Below are positions 54,874-63,692 of a stretch of DNA of 64,000 bases, piece by piece. Position numbers and translations under genes: made by a program. A model generated the notes under the pieces. It saw nothing but the letters and a program-made list of their open reading frames with translations, was not told the DNA's origin and ran no database searches. The stretch is from assembly GCF_014201905.1 (NCBI RefSeq), contig NZ_JACHFM010000002.1:1-64000 (forward strand). Direction: 5' to 3'. The stretch comes from Amaricoccus macauensis (lineage in GTDB: Bacteria; Pseudomonadota; Alphaproteobacteria; Rhodobacterales; Rhodobacteraceae). Positions within the stretch are counted from its first letter, which is position 1. Each line of letters begins with the position of its first letter.

Positions 54874-56691
54874 ATGGACATCCGAAATATCGCGATCATC
54901 GCGCACGTCGACCATGGCAAGACCACGCTCGTCGATGCTCTTCTGAAGCAGTCCGGCACCTTCCGCGACAACCAGGCCACTGTCGAACGGGCCATGGATT
55001 CCAACGACCTGGAGCGTGAGCGAGGCATCACCATCCTCGCCAAGGCGACGAGTGTGGAGTGGCATGGCCACCGCATCAACATCGTCGACACCCCCGGACA
55101 CGCCGACTTCGGCGGTGAGGTCGAGCGCATCCTCGGTATGGTCGACGGTGTCGTCCTTCTCGTCGACGCCGCCGAGGGCCCGATGCCCCAGACGAAGTTC
55201 GTTACGTCCAAGGCTCTCCGCCTTGGCCTCAAACCTATCGTCGTCCTGAACAAGGTCGACAAACCGGACGCCGAGCCCGACCGCGCGCTGAATGAAGTCT
55301 TTGACCTCTTCGTGACGCTTGATGCGAATGAAGAGCAGCTCGATTTCCCGGTGCTTTATGCATCCGGCCGCGCCGGTTGGGCTGATACGGAACTCGATGG
55401 TCCGCGTCAGGATCTTTCGGCGCTTTACCAGCTTGTCGTCGACTATGTTCCGGCACCGACCCAGCTTGCCCGGGCGGACGAGCCGTTTTCGATGCTCGCG
55501 ACCACCTTGGCATCTGATCCCTACCTCGGCCGTCTCCTCACCGGTCGTATTGAGACGGGGACGGTCCGCACGGGACAGTCCGTCCACGCCCTCTCGCGGG
55601 ACGGGACCGAGATCGAGCGCTTCCGGATCTCGAAGATCCTCGCCTTCCGTGGGCTCGCGCGTCAGCCCATCGAGGTGGCCGAGGCTGGCGACATCGTCAG
55701 TCTCGCCGGGATGACCAAGGCGACCGTTGCCGATACCATCGCCGATCTTGCGATCTCCGAGCCGATCCCGGCGCAGCCGATCGACCCGCCGACGATCAGT
55801 GTAACCTTTGGTATCAACGACAGCCCGCTTGCCGGGCGCGACGGCGACAAGGTCCAGAGCCGCGTCATTCGCGACCGTCTCCTGCGCGAAGCAGAATCGA
55901 ACGTCGCAATCCGGGTAACCGATACCCCGGGCGGCGACGCCTTCGAGGTAGCGGGTCGTGGCGAGCTGCAGATGGGCGTGCTCATCGAGAACATGCGCCG
56001 TGAAGGCTTCGAGCTGTCGATTTCTCGCCCGCGGGTGATCTTCCGTGACGAGGATGGCGGGCGTCTGGAGCCGGTCGAGGAAGTGACGGTCGACGTCGAC
56101 GAGGAATTTTCCGGTGTCGTTGTTGAGAAGCTTTCTCAGCGCAAGGGCGAACTCGCGGAGATGCGGACGGGTGCCGGCGGCAAGACTCGTATCGTCGCGC
56201 ATGTGCCCAGTCGTGGGTTGATCGGCTACCATGGCGAGTTCCTGACGGATACTCGCGGCACGGGTATTCTCAATCGAGTATTTCACGGCTGGTCACCGCA
56301 CAAGGGTTCGATCCCCAGCCGCCGAAATGGCGTGCTCGTTTCAATCGAGGACGGAGTAAGCGTATCGTATGCTCTGTTCAATCTTGAGGATCGCGGCCGC
56401 TTCTTCATTGGCTCCGGCGAGCAGGTCTATCAGGGGATGATCCTCGGAGAGCACAGCCGGGACAATGATCTTGAGGTTAACCCACTGAAGGGAAAGAAAC
56501 TCACCAACGTCCGCGCCTCCGGCAAGGATGAGGCGGTGGTACTTACCCCTCCGGCGCGGCCGACCCTGGAGCAGGCGATTGCCTACGTCGAGGACGACGA
56601 ACTCGTGGAAGTCACGCCGCGCCACATTCGTCTGCGCAAGCGCTACCTCGATCCTCACGAGCGTAAGCGTGAATCGCGGAAAGGCGCCTGA
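54874..56691 (+). CDS. typA: TypA/BipA ribosome-associated GTPase
   Basis: 605 residues from ATG 54874, where MDIRNIAIIAHVDHGKTT begins. G1 AHVDHGKT, G2/G3 RGITILAK and DTPGHADFGGEV, and G4 NKVDKPDA. EF-G-like domains follow, and the BipA-specific C-terminal domain has GLIGYHGEFLTDT and RHIRLRKRYLD. It is an EF-G-type translational GTPase acting in ribosome assembly and stress adaptation. Complete length for the family. Confidence 0.95.
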   Translation: MDIRNIAIIAHVDHGKTTLVDALLKQSGTFRDNQATVERAMDSNDLERERGITILAKATSVEWHGHRINIVDTPGHADFGGEVERILGMVDGVVLLVDAAEGPMPQTKFVTSKALRLGLKPIVVLNKVDKPDAEPDRALNEVFDLFVTLDANEEQLDFPVLYASGRAGWADTELDGPRQDLSALYQLVVDYVPAPTQLARADEPFSMLATTLASDPYLGRLLTGRIETGTVRTGQSVHALSRDGTEIERFRISKILAFRGLARQPIEVAEAGDIVSLAGMTKATVADTIADLAISEPIPAQPIDPPTISVTFGINDSPLAGRDGDKVQSRVIRDRLLREAESNVAIRVTDTPGGDAFEVAGRGELQMGVLIENMRREGFELSISRPRVIFRDEDGGRLEPVEEVTVDVDEEFSGVVVEKLSQRKGELAEMRTGAGGKTRIVAHVPSRGLIGYHGEFLTDTRGTGILNRVFHGWSPHKGSIPSRRNGVLVSIEDGVSVSYALFNLEDRGRFFIGSGEQVYQGMILGEHSRDNDLEVNPLKGKKLTNVRASGKDEAVVLTPPARPTLEQAIAYVEDDELVEVTPRHIRLRKRYLDPHERKRESRKGA

Positions 56692-56737
56692 TAGCATCCT
56701 ATGGGTGAGTGCGATCTGCGCAATGCAATCTTCGCGT

Positions 56738-56756
56738 TTTGCAAACCGCTTTGCAA
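56738..56756. promoter_or_regulatory. Direct repeat TTTGCAA upstream of the XRE regulator
   Basis: TTTGCAA occurs at 56738-56744 and 56750-56756, 12 bases apart and about 200 bases before the XRE gene. Copies spaced by roughly one helical turn could be an operator. Nothing else stands out in 56692-56955. Confidence 0.25.
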
Positions 56757-56955
56757 TTCACGGAATGGTTGTGCTGCGCAAATTCGGGCAGCTCGGGGAT
56801 CGCGCGCTGATTGTGGATCGGAAAGTGAGCAATTTCGGGCTTATTACCCCTGATTGAGTGGCTTTCCGACGCCGCGCGCTTTTGTGCGATTGTTGGCACG
56901 GAACATGCTCTATGAGTGAGTAAGGAGCAATCGCGGCATAGTGCGGAGCAGTGAG

Positions 56956-57336
56956 ATGAAGCATCCGGTTGACGTTCATGTGGGCAAGCGGGTCCGGCAT
57001 CGCCGCTGGATGGTCGGCATGACCCAGCAACAGCTCGGCGATATCGTCGGGATCAAGTTCCAGCAGATCCAGAAGTACGAGACCGGGATGAACCGGATCA
57101 GTGCCTCGCGTCTCTGGGACATCGCCCAGGCGCTCGACGTATCGATCAGCTTCTTCTTCGAGGGGCTCGAGGACGAGGCAGCGCCGAACGCCCATTCGGC
57201 GGCCGACCTGCCTGAGCGTGGCGATCTGCTCGCCGACAAGGAGGCGCTCGAGCTCGTCCGCTCGTACTACGCCATTCCGGAGGCGCAGCGTCGCCGGCTC
57301 TTCGATCTGGCGCGCGTCCTCAGCGACGTCGCCTGA
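56956..57336 (+). CDS. XRE-family transcriptional regulator (conserved alphaproteobacterial type)
   Basis: 126 residues from ATG 56956, with GGAG at eight bases; a GTG 15 bases earlier is the alternative. HTH at about 10-60 (GKRVRHRRWMVGMTQQQLGDIVGIKFQQIQKYETGMNRISAS, read in parts), followed by an acidic linker and a C-terminal helix (RSYYAIPEAQRRRLFDLARVL). Regulators of this shape are highly conserved among Rhodobacterales and Rhizobiales. Targets unknown. Confidence 0.82.
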   Translation: MKHPVDVHVGKRVRHRRWMVGMTQQQLGDIVGIKFQQIQKYETGMNRISASRLWDIAQALDVSISFFFEGLEDEAAPNAHSAADLPERGDLLADKEALELVRSYYAIPEAQRRRLFDLARVLSDVA

Positions 57337-57394
57337 CGCCGCGGGGCGGAGCGGCCTTCCGCTCCGCAGGAAGTTGCGGGATGTCGCATCCCGG

Positions 57395-58384
57395 TCATGG
57401 CGGTGTGTCGGGTTCCGAGACTCCCTGTCGCGCCGGCATCTTGTCCAGAAAGCGCTCGATGCGTTCCCAGACGCGTGCGAGCGTTTCGGGACCTTCCATG
57501 AAGATCTCGTGCCGGGCGCCGGGCAGGTCGAGGACCTCGCCGGCAGCCATCCGGGCGACCCGCGCGCGAATCGCAGTGCTCGACACGACGTTTTCCGCGT
57601 CACCGAGCATCACCAGCGTCGGTATTCGCGGCAGCGGCGCGGTGTCGAGCCGGGTCATCTCGTGGAGCGCAGCATGGGTCCACTGCATGCTTGGGCCTCC
57701 GAGCGACAGTTCGGGATGCGCGTTGATCTGCCGGACGCACCACTCGAAGGTATCGACGTGGCTGGTGAGTGCGTTCCCGGCAAAGCCTGCGTGCGCGGTC
57801 GGACCGGGTCGGGTGCCAGGCATCAATCGGGCGCCGAACCCGGCGAGGCTGGCGAGACGGGTCATCCGGCTGGTGAGCGCGCGCGTCATGGCGTGCATTT
57901 CCAGGCGCCACATGGGTGCCGAGAGGATGGCCCCGCTGAATTCCGGTCGCTCCAGCAACGTGCGGAGGCCAATGCAGCCCCCCATGGAATGCGCCACGAG
58001 ATAGCGCGGTCCTGGCAGCCCGAGAGCGGTGCCAAGATCGAGCAACGCTGCCGCATCCCGCTGATAGATGCGGAAATCCCGGATGTGGCCGAGCATCGGG
58101 TTCGGCGGATAGCGGTCCGAGAGACCCTGCCCACGCCAGTCGAGAACCAGAACGGCGAGCCCGCGCTCGACGAGCCCGCCCGCCACCCGACCGTACTTTT
58201 CCGCGAACTCGGTCCGGCCCGGAAAGATCACCGCCGTGCCACGGGCGTCCGACGCGCCGCGCCAGACGACTGCACGGATTCGGGTGCCGTCCGCAGCGGT
58301 CAGCCAGAACGCGTCGGCGCCATCCGGGGCGTCGGCCACGTCGGCGAAGAACGGCGCGCCGGCCGTCGCTCCCACGGGAAGCAC
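57395..58384 (-). CDS. Alpha/beta hydrolase (serine aminopeptidase S33 / lysophospholipase-like)
   Basis: 329 residues from a GTG start. Hydrolase_4 marks: GTAVIFPGRTEFAEKYGRV, LDWRGQGLSDR, nucleophile elbow AHSMGGCIG, late Asp (VMLGDAENVVSS) and catalytic His (GARHEIFMEG). This is the PldB-like monoacylglycerol/lysophospholipase group. It follows the SCP2 gene with a 12-base gap, so the two are probably co-transcribed and may share a lipid substrate. No signal peptide. Confidence 0.82.
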   Translation of the reverse strand: MLPVGATAGAPFFADVADAPDGADAFWLTAADGTRIRAVVWRGASDARGTAVIFPGRTEFAEKYGRVAGGLVERGLAVLVLDWRGQGLSDRYPPNPMLGHIRDFRIYQRDAAALLDLGTALGLPGPRYLVAHSMGGCIGLRTLLERPEFSGAILSAPMWRLEMHAMTRALTSRMTRLASLAGFGARLMPGTRPGPTAHAGFAGNALTSHVDTFEWCVRQINAHPELSLGGPSMQWTHAALHEMTRLDTAPLPRIPTLVMLGDAENVVSSTAIRARVARMAAGEVLDLPGARHEIFMEGPETLARVWERIERFLDKMPARQGVSEPDTPP

Positions 58385-58396
58385 GCTCGGAGGCCT

Positions 58397-58693
58397 CTAG
58401 GAGAGAAGCGTTCCGAGCTTCATGGCGAGCCCCATGTTGCCTTCGACCTTGAGCCGCCCGCTCATGAAGGCCGAAGTCGCGTCGAGATCGCCGGCGAGGA
58501 TGTCCTGGAAGGTCTCGGCGCTGGCGGTGAGCGTGCAGTCGGCGTCGTCGTCGGATGCGTCAGGTACCGCACCATCGGAGCCGATCAGCAGCGCGCCCTC
58601 GTCCTCGATCACGAACCGCACCGCGCCGTCGATTCCGGCACCGTCCAGCCGGCGGTTCAGCGCCGTCACGGCGGCGTCGACAATCTCACTCAT
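58397..58693 (-). CDS. SCP2 sterol-binding-domain protein
   Basis: 98 residues, a bare SCP2 domain: VRFVIEDEGALLIGSDG, DCTLTASAETFQDILAGDLDATSAFMSG and KVEGNMGLAMKLGTLL. Such proteins bind lipids or fatty acyl groups in the cytoplasm. Pairing with the lipase-like hydrolase supports a lipid role. Divergent from the TPR gene across 66 bases. Confidence 0.85.
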   Translation of the reverse strand: MSEIVDAAVTALNRRLDGAGIDGAVRFVIEDEGALLIGSDGAVPDASDDDADCTLTASAETFQDILAGDLDATSAFMSGRLKVEGNMGLAMKLGTLLS

Positions 58694-58759
58694 GAAAACT
58701 CTCCGTATGGTGGGCGCGCGGCCCTCGATTTCTGCGGCCGGACTGCTAATCTAGGGCGC

Positions 58760-59440
58760 ATGGCAGCATTACAAAAGCTTGGACTTGTCGTCGCGCTCGC
58801 CGGGCTCGCGATCGTGACGCCGGGTGGAACCATGCCCCTGCCGATTGGCGTGCTGCCGGCCGTCGCGCAGGCTCCTGCGCCCGGTGCCGGCGGGGGCCCC
58901 GGTGTGCCGCCGTCCGAGCCGCTTCCGCTGGTGGAGGCGCCTCGGGACGACGCGGCACCTGCGCCCGCGCGCATCGACACGCTTCTATCCGAGCTTGCCG
59001 AGCCCGGCCGCAAGGACTGGGAGCGACTGGAGACCGAGATCCTCAGGATCTGGTCGCGCTCCGGCTCGCCGGCCATGGATCTGCTGCTGGAGCGGGGGCA
59101 GAAGGCGCTGGCCGAGGAAGATTATCCGACGGCCGTCGAGCATTTCTCCGCGCTCATCGATCATGCGCCGGGATTTGCCGAGGCCTGGAACTCCCGGGCA
59201 ACGGCGTATTTTCTGGAAGGCAACTTCGGGCTCGCCATGGCCGACGTCGAGCACGTGCTGGTCCTGAACCCGCGCCACTTCGGCGCTCTGACCGGCCTTG
59301 CCTCGATGCTCGAGGCAATGGACGAGCCGCGTGACGCGCTCGCGGCCCTGCGGATGGCCGCCAAGCTCAACCCCAACCGTCCGGGTATCAAGGACGAGAT
59401 CGCCCGCCTGGAAAAGCAGACCGGCGAGGTGGAGCTCTAG
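58760..59440 (+). CDS. TPR-repeat periplasmic protein
   Basis: 226 residues from ATG 58760; the open frame runs much further upstream but only the part from MAALQKLGLVVALAG is protein-like. Signal peptide at about 5-35, a Pro/Ala-rich linker, then about three TPR motifs (EEDYPTAVEHFSALIDHAPGF, NFGLAMADVEHVLVLNPRHF, PRDALAALRMAAKLNPNRP). Alphaproteobacterial proteins of this kind occur in the envelope; partner unknown. Confidence 0.8.
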   Translation: MAALQKLGLVVALAGLAIVTPGGTMPLPIGVLPAVAQAPAPGAGGGPGVPPSEPLPLVEAPRDDAAPAPARIDTLLSELAEPGRKDWERLETEILRIWSRSGSPAMDLLLERGQKALAEEDYPTAVEHFSALIDHAPGFAEAWNSRATAYFLEGNFGLAMADVEHVLVLNPRHFGALTGLASMLEAMDEPRDALAALRMAAKLNPNRPGIKDEIARLEKQTGEVEL

Positions 59441-59483
59441 CTCCGCTCCCCGTGGCATAGCGCGGCCAAGGACACCCGACTGC

Positions 59484-62400
59484 ATGGCATCAGACTCCAC
59501 GGTCCCTCGCGATCGCCGCGTCACAGCGGTGCTCGGGCCGACGAATACCGGCAAGACCCACTATGCGGTCGAGAGGATGCTCGCCCACCGCACCGGCGTG
59601 ATCGGCCTGCCGCTCCGCCTTCTCGCGCGGGAGGTCTACGACCGGATCGTGGCGCTGCGTGGCCCTTCGGTCGTGGCGCTCGTCACCGGCGAGGAGCGCA
59701 TCGTGCCGGCCCGGGCGGCCTACTGGGTCTGCACGGTCGAGGCGATGCCGGTCGATATCGGCGCGGATTTTCTCGCGGTCGACGAGATCCAGCTCTGCGG
59801 CGACCCGGATCGGGGTCATATCTTCACCGACCGCCTGCTGCACGCGCGCGGGCTGCACGAGACGCTGTTCCTTGGCGCGGAGACCATGCGCGCCCGGATC
59901 GCGAGCCTCGTACCCGGCCAGCAGATGCTGAAGCGCGAGCGATTCTCGCAACTCACCTACACCGGCGCCCGCAAGATCAGCCGGATGCCGCCCAGAAGCG
60001 CCATCGTCGGTTTCTCCGTCCAGGATGTCTATGCCATCGCCGAGCTGTTCCGCCGGCAGAAGGGCGGCGCGGCGGTGGTGATGGGCGCGCTCTCGCCCCG
60101 GACGCGCAATGCCCAGGTCGCGCTCTACCAGAATGGCGATGTCGACTACCTCGTCGCCACCGACGCCATCGGCATGGGACTGAACCTCGACATCAGCCAC
60201 GTCGCGCTCTCCGGCCTCGTCAAGTTCGACGGTCGCCGTCACCGGCATCTCGCCCCGAACGAGCTCGCCCAGATCGCCGGTCGGGCCGGACGCTTCACCA
60301 CGGACGGAACCTTCGGCGTCACCGGCGAGGCGTCACCGCTCGAGCCCGAGGTGGTGGAGGCAATCGAGAACCATCGGTTCGCGCCGCTCTCCCGCCTGCA
60401 GTGGCGCAGTTCTGCCCTCGACTTCGCGAGCCCTCGGCATCTCATCGCGAGCCTCGAGGTCGGGTCGCATCACCCCGATCTCGCCCGTGCCCGCGAGGCG
60501 GACGACCTTGCGACGCTGAAGGAGCTCGCGGCGATGCCCGATCTCGGCGTCTCGCTCGGCAACGCGGCAGAGGTGAAGCGACTCTGGGATGTCTGCCAGG
60601 TGCCCGATTTCCGCAAGGTGACGCTGCAGGAGCATGCCGCGCTTTGCCTGCGAATCTGGGGTTTCCTGCGCAAGGGCGGGATCCCCACCGACTGGCTCGC
60701 GCGCCAGATCGCGCGCATCGACCGGACTGATGGCGACATCGATACGCTGTCCAAGCGTCTCGCCTATATCCGAACATGGACATATGTGGCTCAGCGCCCC
60801 GCGTGGATCGATGACGCCGCCCATTGGCGGGAGGAGACCCGTGCGGTAGAAGACCGCCTGTCGGATGCGCTTCACGTGCAGCTGACCCAGCGGTTTGTCG
60901 ACCGCCGCACCAGTGTCCTGATGCGGCGGTTGAAGCAGAAGGAGAGCCTGGTGGCGACTGTCACGGAGAACGGCGAGGTCACGATCGACGACCAGTTCAT
61001 CGGTCGGCTTGAGGGATTCCGCTTCCGCCTCGACCCCTCGGCCGATGCGGATCAGGCCCGCACGCTACGACAGGCGGGGCTCGCCGCGCTCGCGCCGGCG
61101 TTGTCGCTTCGGGCGGACAAGTTCTACAACGCGCCCGATACCGAGATCGATGTCACCGAGCAGGGCGGCCTCATGTGGGGCGAGCATGCGGTCGGCAAGC
61201 TCGTCGCCGGTGCCGATGCGTTGTCGCCGCAGATCCAGCCCTTTGTCGACGAGGATGCCGATCCCTCCGTGGGCGAGAAGGTGAAGCGCCGCCTCGGCCA
61301 TTGGGTTGACCGCAAGATTGCCGCGCTCTTCCAGCCGCTCGTCGCGCTCCGCGACGACGAGGCGCTGTCCGGCATGGCCCGTGGCATTGCCTTCCGGCTT
61401 GTGGAGGCGCTCGGGATCCTGCCGCGCGGCGAGGTCGCCGACGATGTGAAGGGTCTCGACCAGGAAAGCCGCGCCGGTCTGCGCCGGCACGGTGTCCGCT
61501 TCGGGCAGTACACCGTCTTCCTGCCGCTGCTCCTGAAGCCCGCGCCCACCCGCCTCCGGCTGGTCCTGTGGTCGCTGGCGCAGAACCTCGACGTCTTCCC
61601 CGAATCGCCGCCGCCGGGGCTCGTCACCGTCGCGGCGCTCAAGGACGCGCCGGGTGGCTACTACCCGAGGGCGGGCTACCGCCTCGCGGGCGACCGGGCG
61701 ATCCGCATCGACATGCTGGAGCGCCTTGCCGACATGACCCGCAACCTCGATGCCCGTGGCGGCTTCGAGGCAACGCCCGAGATGCTGTCGATCACCGGCC
61801 TCTCGCTCGAGCAGTTTGCGAAGCTGATGCGCGGCCTCGGCTACCACGCCGAGGAGAGCACGCGGCCGAAGCGGCGTCAGGAAAAGGCCGGGGCGCCGGA
61901 AGCGGTCCGGCCTGTTGCGGCCTCGCCGGAAGCGGCTCTGCCGGAGGCGGCCCAGCCTGATGCGCCCCAGCCAGATGCTCCGCAGCCGGATGCGCCCCAG
62001 CCGGATGCGCCCCAGCCTGACGTGCCGCCGATGCCGGTCGAAGTGCCTGACCCGGACGTGCCGGTTGAGGACCCTGCGGTCCCGGGCGGTCCTGACGTGC
62101 CGATCGACGAGCCGACAGAGGTGCCTCCGGCTCCGTCCGAGCCTGACGTTCCGATCGAGGAGCCCGTGGAGGTTCCGCCGGCGGACCTGCCTCCGGCGAT
62201 GCCTGAAGCGCCGGGCGTGGTCGCTGACGGTCAGATTGCAGCGACGGCGCCTGGTCCCGCCGGGGCGGAAACCCGGAGCGACGGCGAGACTGAAACGTTC
62301 TTTCTCTTCACCCGAGGCCAGCGTCGTCGGCCGGAAGGCCGCCCGCGTGGTGAGCGCTCGGGTGGTGAGCGCTCGGGTGGTGAGCGCTCGGGCGGCGAAC

Positions 62401-62672
62401 GCGCTGGCGGCGAGCGTCAGGGTGGCGAGCGTAGTCGGCGCGGTGGTGACGAGGCGCGCGCGAAAGGCGGCAAGCCGCGTTCGGACGAGCGCAAGGGCGA
62501 CCAGCGCAAGGCCGACGGCAAGGGTGATCGCAAGGGCGGCAATCGGACGCAGGAAGAGCGCAAGGGAAAGCGGGACGAGAAGCCAGTGGCGGCTCGCGCA
62601 CCGCGGCACGAGAAGCCGATCGACCCGGATAATCCGTTCGCTGCGCTCATGGCGCTGAAGCTGCGCCCCTGA
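59484..62672 (+). CDS. SUV3-like DEAD/DEAH RNA helicase with repeat-rich tail
   Basis: 1,062 residues from ATG 59484. The helicase core is like mitochondrial SUV3: Walker A GPTNTGKT (18-25), DEIQ at 100-103 (AVDEIQLCGD), the TDAIGMGLNL segment and AQIAGRAGRF. The following domains to about residue 800 match bacterial SUV3-like helicases. The last 270 residues are low complexity: PDAPQ repeats, acidic-proline stretches, GERSG repeats, then a Lys/Arg-rich end closing in NPFAALMALKLRP. The conserved end motif suggests a docking peptide. RNA unwinding in decay or ribosome maturation is inferred. Confidence 0.87.
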   Translation: MASDSTVPRDRRVTAVLGPTNTGKTHYAVERMLAHRTGVIGLPLRLLAREVYDRIVALRGPSVVALVTGEERIVPARAAYWVCTVEAMPVDIGADFLAVDEIQLCGDPDRGHIFTDRLLHARGLHETLFLGAETMRARIASLVPGQQMLKRERFSQLTYTGARKISRMPPRSAIVGFSVQDVYAIAELFRRQKGGAAVVMGALSPRTRNAQVALYQNGDVDYLVATDAIGMGLNLDISHVALSGLVKFDGRRHRHLAPNELAQIAGRAGRFTTDGTFGVTGEASPLEPEVVEAIENHRFAPLSRLQWRSSALDFASPRHLIASLEVGSHHPDLARAREADDLATLKELAAMPDLGVSLGNAAEVKRLWDVCQVPDFRKVTLQEHAALCLRIWGFLRKGGIPTDWLARQIARIDRTDGDIDTLSKRLAYIRTWTYVAQRPAWIDDAAHWREETRAVEDRLSDALHVQLTQRFVDRRTSVLMRRLKQKESLVATVTENGEVTIDDQFIGRLEGFRFRLDPSADADQARTLRQAGLAALAPALSLRADKFYNAPDTEIDVTEQGGLMWGEHAVGKLVAGADALSPQIQPFVDEDADPSVGEKVKRRLGHWVDRKIAALFQPLVALRDDEALSGMARGIAFRLVEALGILPRGEVADDVKGLDQESRAGLRRHGVRFGQYTVFLPLLLKPAPTRLRLVLWSLAQNLDVFPESPPPGLVTVAALKDAPGGYYPRAGYRLAGDRAIRIDMLERLADMTRNLDARGGFEATPEMLSITGLSLEQFAKLMRGLGYHAEESTRPKRRQEKAGAPEAVRPVAASPEAALPEAAQPDAPQPDAPQPDAPQPDAPQPDVPPMPVEVPDPDVPVEDPAVPGGPDVPIDEPTEVPPAPSEPDVPIEEPVEVPPADLPPAMPEAPGVVADGQIAATAPGPAGAETRSDGETETFFLFTRGQRRRPEGRPRGERSGGERSGGERSGGERAGGERQGGERSRRGGDEARAKGGKPRSDERKGDQRKADGKGDRKGGNRTQEERKGKRDEKPVAARAPRHEKPIDPDNPFAALMALKLRP
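61956..62015 (+). repeat. Four 15-base repeats coding PDAPQ
   Basis: Units of the form CCGGATGCGCCCCAG, varying by a few bases, lie inside the SUV3-like helicase gene. They extend an acidic, proline-rich disordered linker. Confidence 0.85.
62349..62438 (+). repeat. Six 15-base repeats coding GERSG-type pentapeptides
   Basis: Units GGTGAGCGCTCGGGT and variants code for GERSG, GERSG, GERSG, GERAG, GERQG and GERSR. The Arg/Gly-rich array resembles RNA-binding RGG-like tails. Near-identical units suggest slippage. Confidence 0.85.
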
Positions 62673-62677
62673 CCGGG

Positions 62678-62989
62678 GTGGGTGACTCGCCAGAGGCGAT
62701 TCGCCTCGATAAGTGGCTTTGGCAGGCGCGCTTTTGCAAATCGCGCGCCATTGCCCAGCGCCTTGTCGAGGGCGGTGCGGTGCGCGTGAATACGGTGCGC
62801 GTGCAGAAGCCGGCAACGAATGTCCGGGTCGGCGACGGGGTCACGATCGCCTATGCCGGCCGGGTGCATGCTGTGCGAATCGTTGGCCTTGGCGGGCGCC
62901 GGGGGCCGGCGAGCGAGGCGCAGACTCTCTATATTGAAGTGGGTGCGCTGGCAGCGCCCCTTGAACCCGGCCCCGAGCCTGATACATAG
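62678..62989 (+). CDS. S4-domain RNA-binding protein (Hsp15/HslR-like)
   Basis: 103 residues from GTG, five bases after the helicase stop. S4 motif: [20 protein letters not shown] then [21 protein letters not shown]. Hsp15-like proteins bind stalled 50S subunits with attached nascent chains. Tight spacing with the helicase gene suggests one transcript of RNA-related functions. Confidence 0.87.
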   Translation: MGDSPEAIRLDKWLWQARFCKSRAIAQRLVEGGAVRVNTVRVQKPATNVRVGDGVTIAYAGRVHAVRIVGLGGRRGPASEAQTLYIEVGALAAPLEPGPEPDT

Positions 62990-63050
62990 CCATCGCGCAG
63001 GGTGTGACAGGCTTTGCCGAGGAAAAAGGGATGAATCGAGGCCTGGGCCG

Positions 63051-63389
63051 ATGACCTATGTGGTGACGGACAACTGCATTGCCTGCAAATACACCGACTG
63101 CGTCGAGGTGTGTCCCGTAGATTGCTTCTACGAGGGGGAGAACATGCTGGTGATCCACCCCGACGAATGCATCGATTGCGGTGTCTGCGAGCCGGAGTGC
63201 CCGGCCGACGCAATCCGGCCCGATACCGAGCCGAACATGGAAGTCTGGGTCGAGTTCAACCGCAAGTATTCCGAATCCTGGCCGGTGCTCGCGACCCGTC
63301 GGGATCCGCTGCCTGAGGCGGAAGAGCGCGACGGCGAGACAGGTAAGCTCGAGAAGTACTTTTCCGAGGCGCCGGGCGAGGGCGGCTGA
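63051..63389 (+). CDS. fdxA: FdxA, seven-iron-type ferredoxin
   Basis: 112 residues. Cluster motifs [22 protein letters not shown] and [16 protein letters not shown], with the extended C-terminal half ([15 protein letters not shown]) of 3Fe-4S/4Fe-4S ferredoxins. Found between S4 protein and carD in many Rhodobacterales. General low-potential electron carrier. Confidence 0.95.
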   Translation: MTYVVTDNCIACKYTDCVEVCPVDCFYEGENMLVIHPDECIDCGVCEPECPADAIRPDTEPNMEVWVEFNRKYSESWPVLATRRDPLPEAEERDGETGKLEKYFSEAPGEGG

Positions 63390-63692
63390 GCGCAGATTCG
63401 CTCGCAAGTTATCGTGAAACGGTTTTCCGATCCTGTAGCAGGGATTGAAACGTTTGCGGGGCATGGCCACATGCCACTGACGGGTTCAGTTTGGCTTCAC
63501 ACCAACCGGATTTTCTGCTACAAGGTACATCCAATAAAAGTGGTACGGGAAACAAGGCCGAGCAAACTGGCCTGAACTGCGCTGCCCTGACGAGCACGTC
63601 TGAAGCTGGATGGTGTCAACCATCCGGTGGCTTGTTGCGGTGCGGCGGCGGGATGACACCCGATCGCAGTCAGTAAGGAATCGACGCGCAAC
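63390..63692. other. Intergenic region before carD
   Basis: No gene seen. It contains a small hairpin GGCATG-GCCA-CATGCC (63460-63475) without a T-run, then AT-richer DNA suited to the carD promoter. TAAGGA lies about 14 bases before the carD ATG. Confidence 0.5.
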
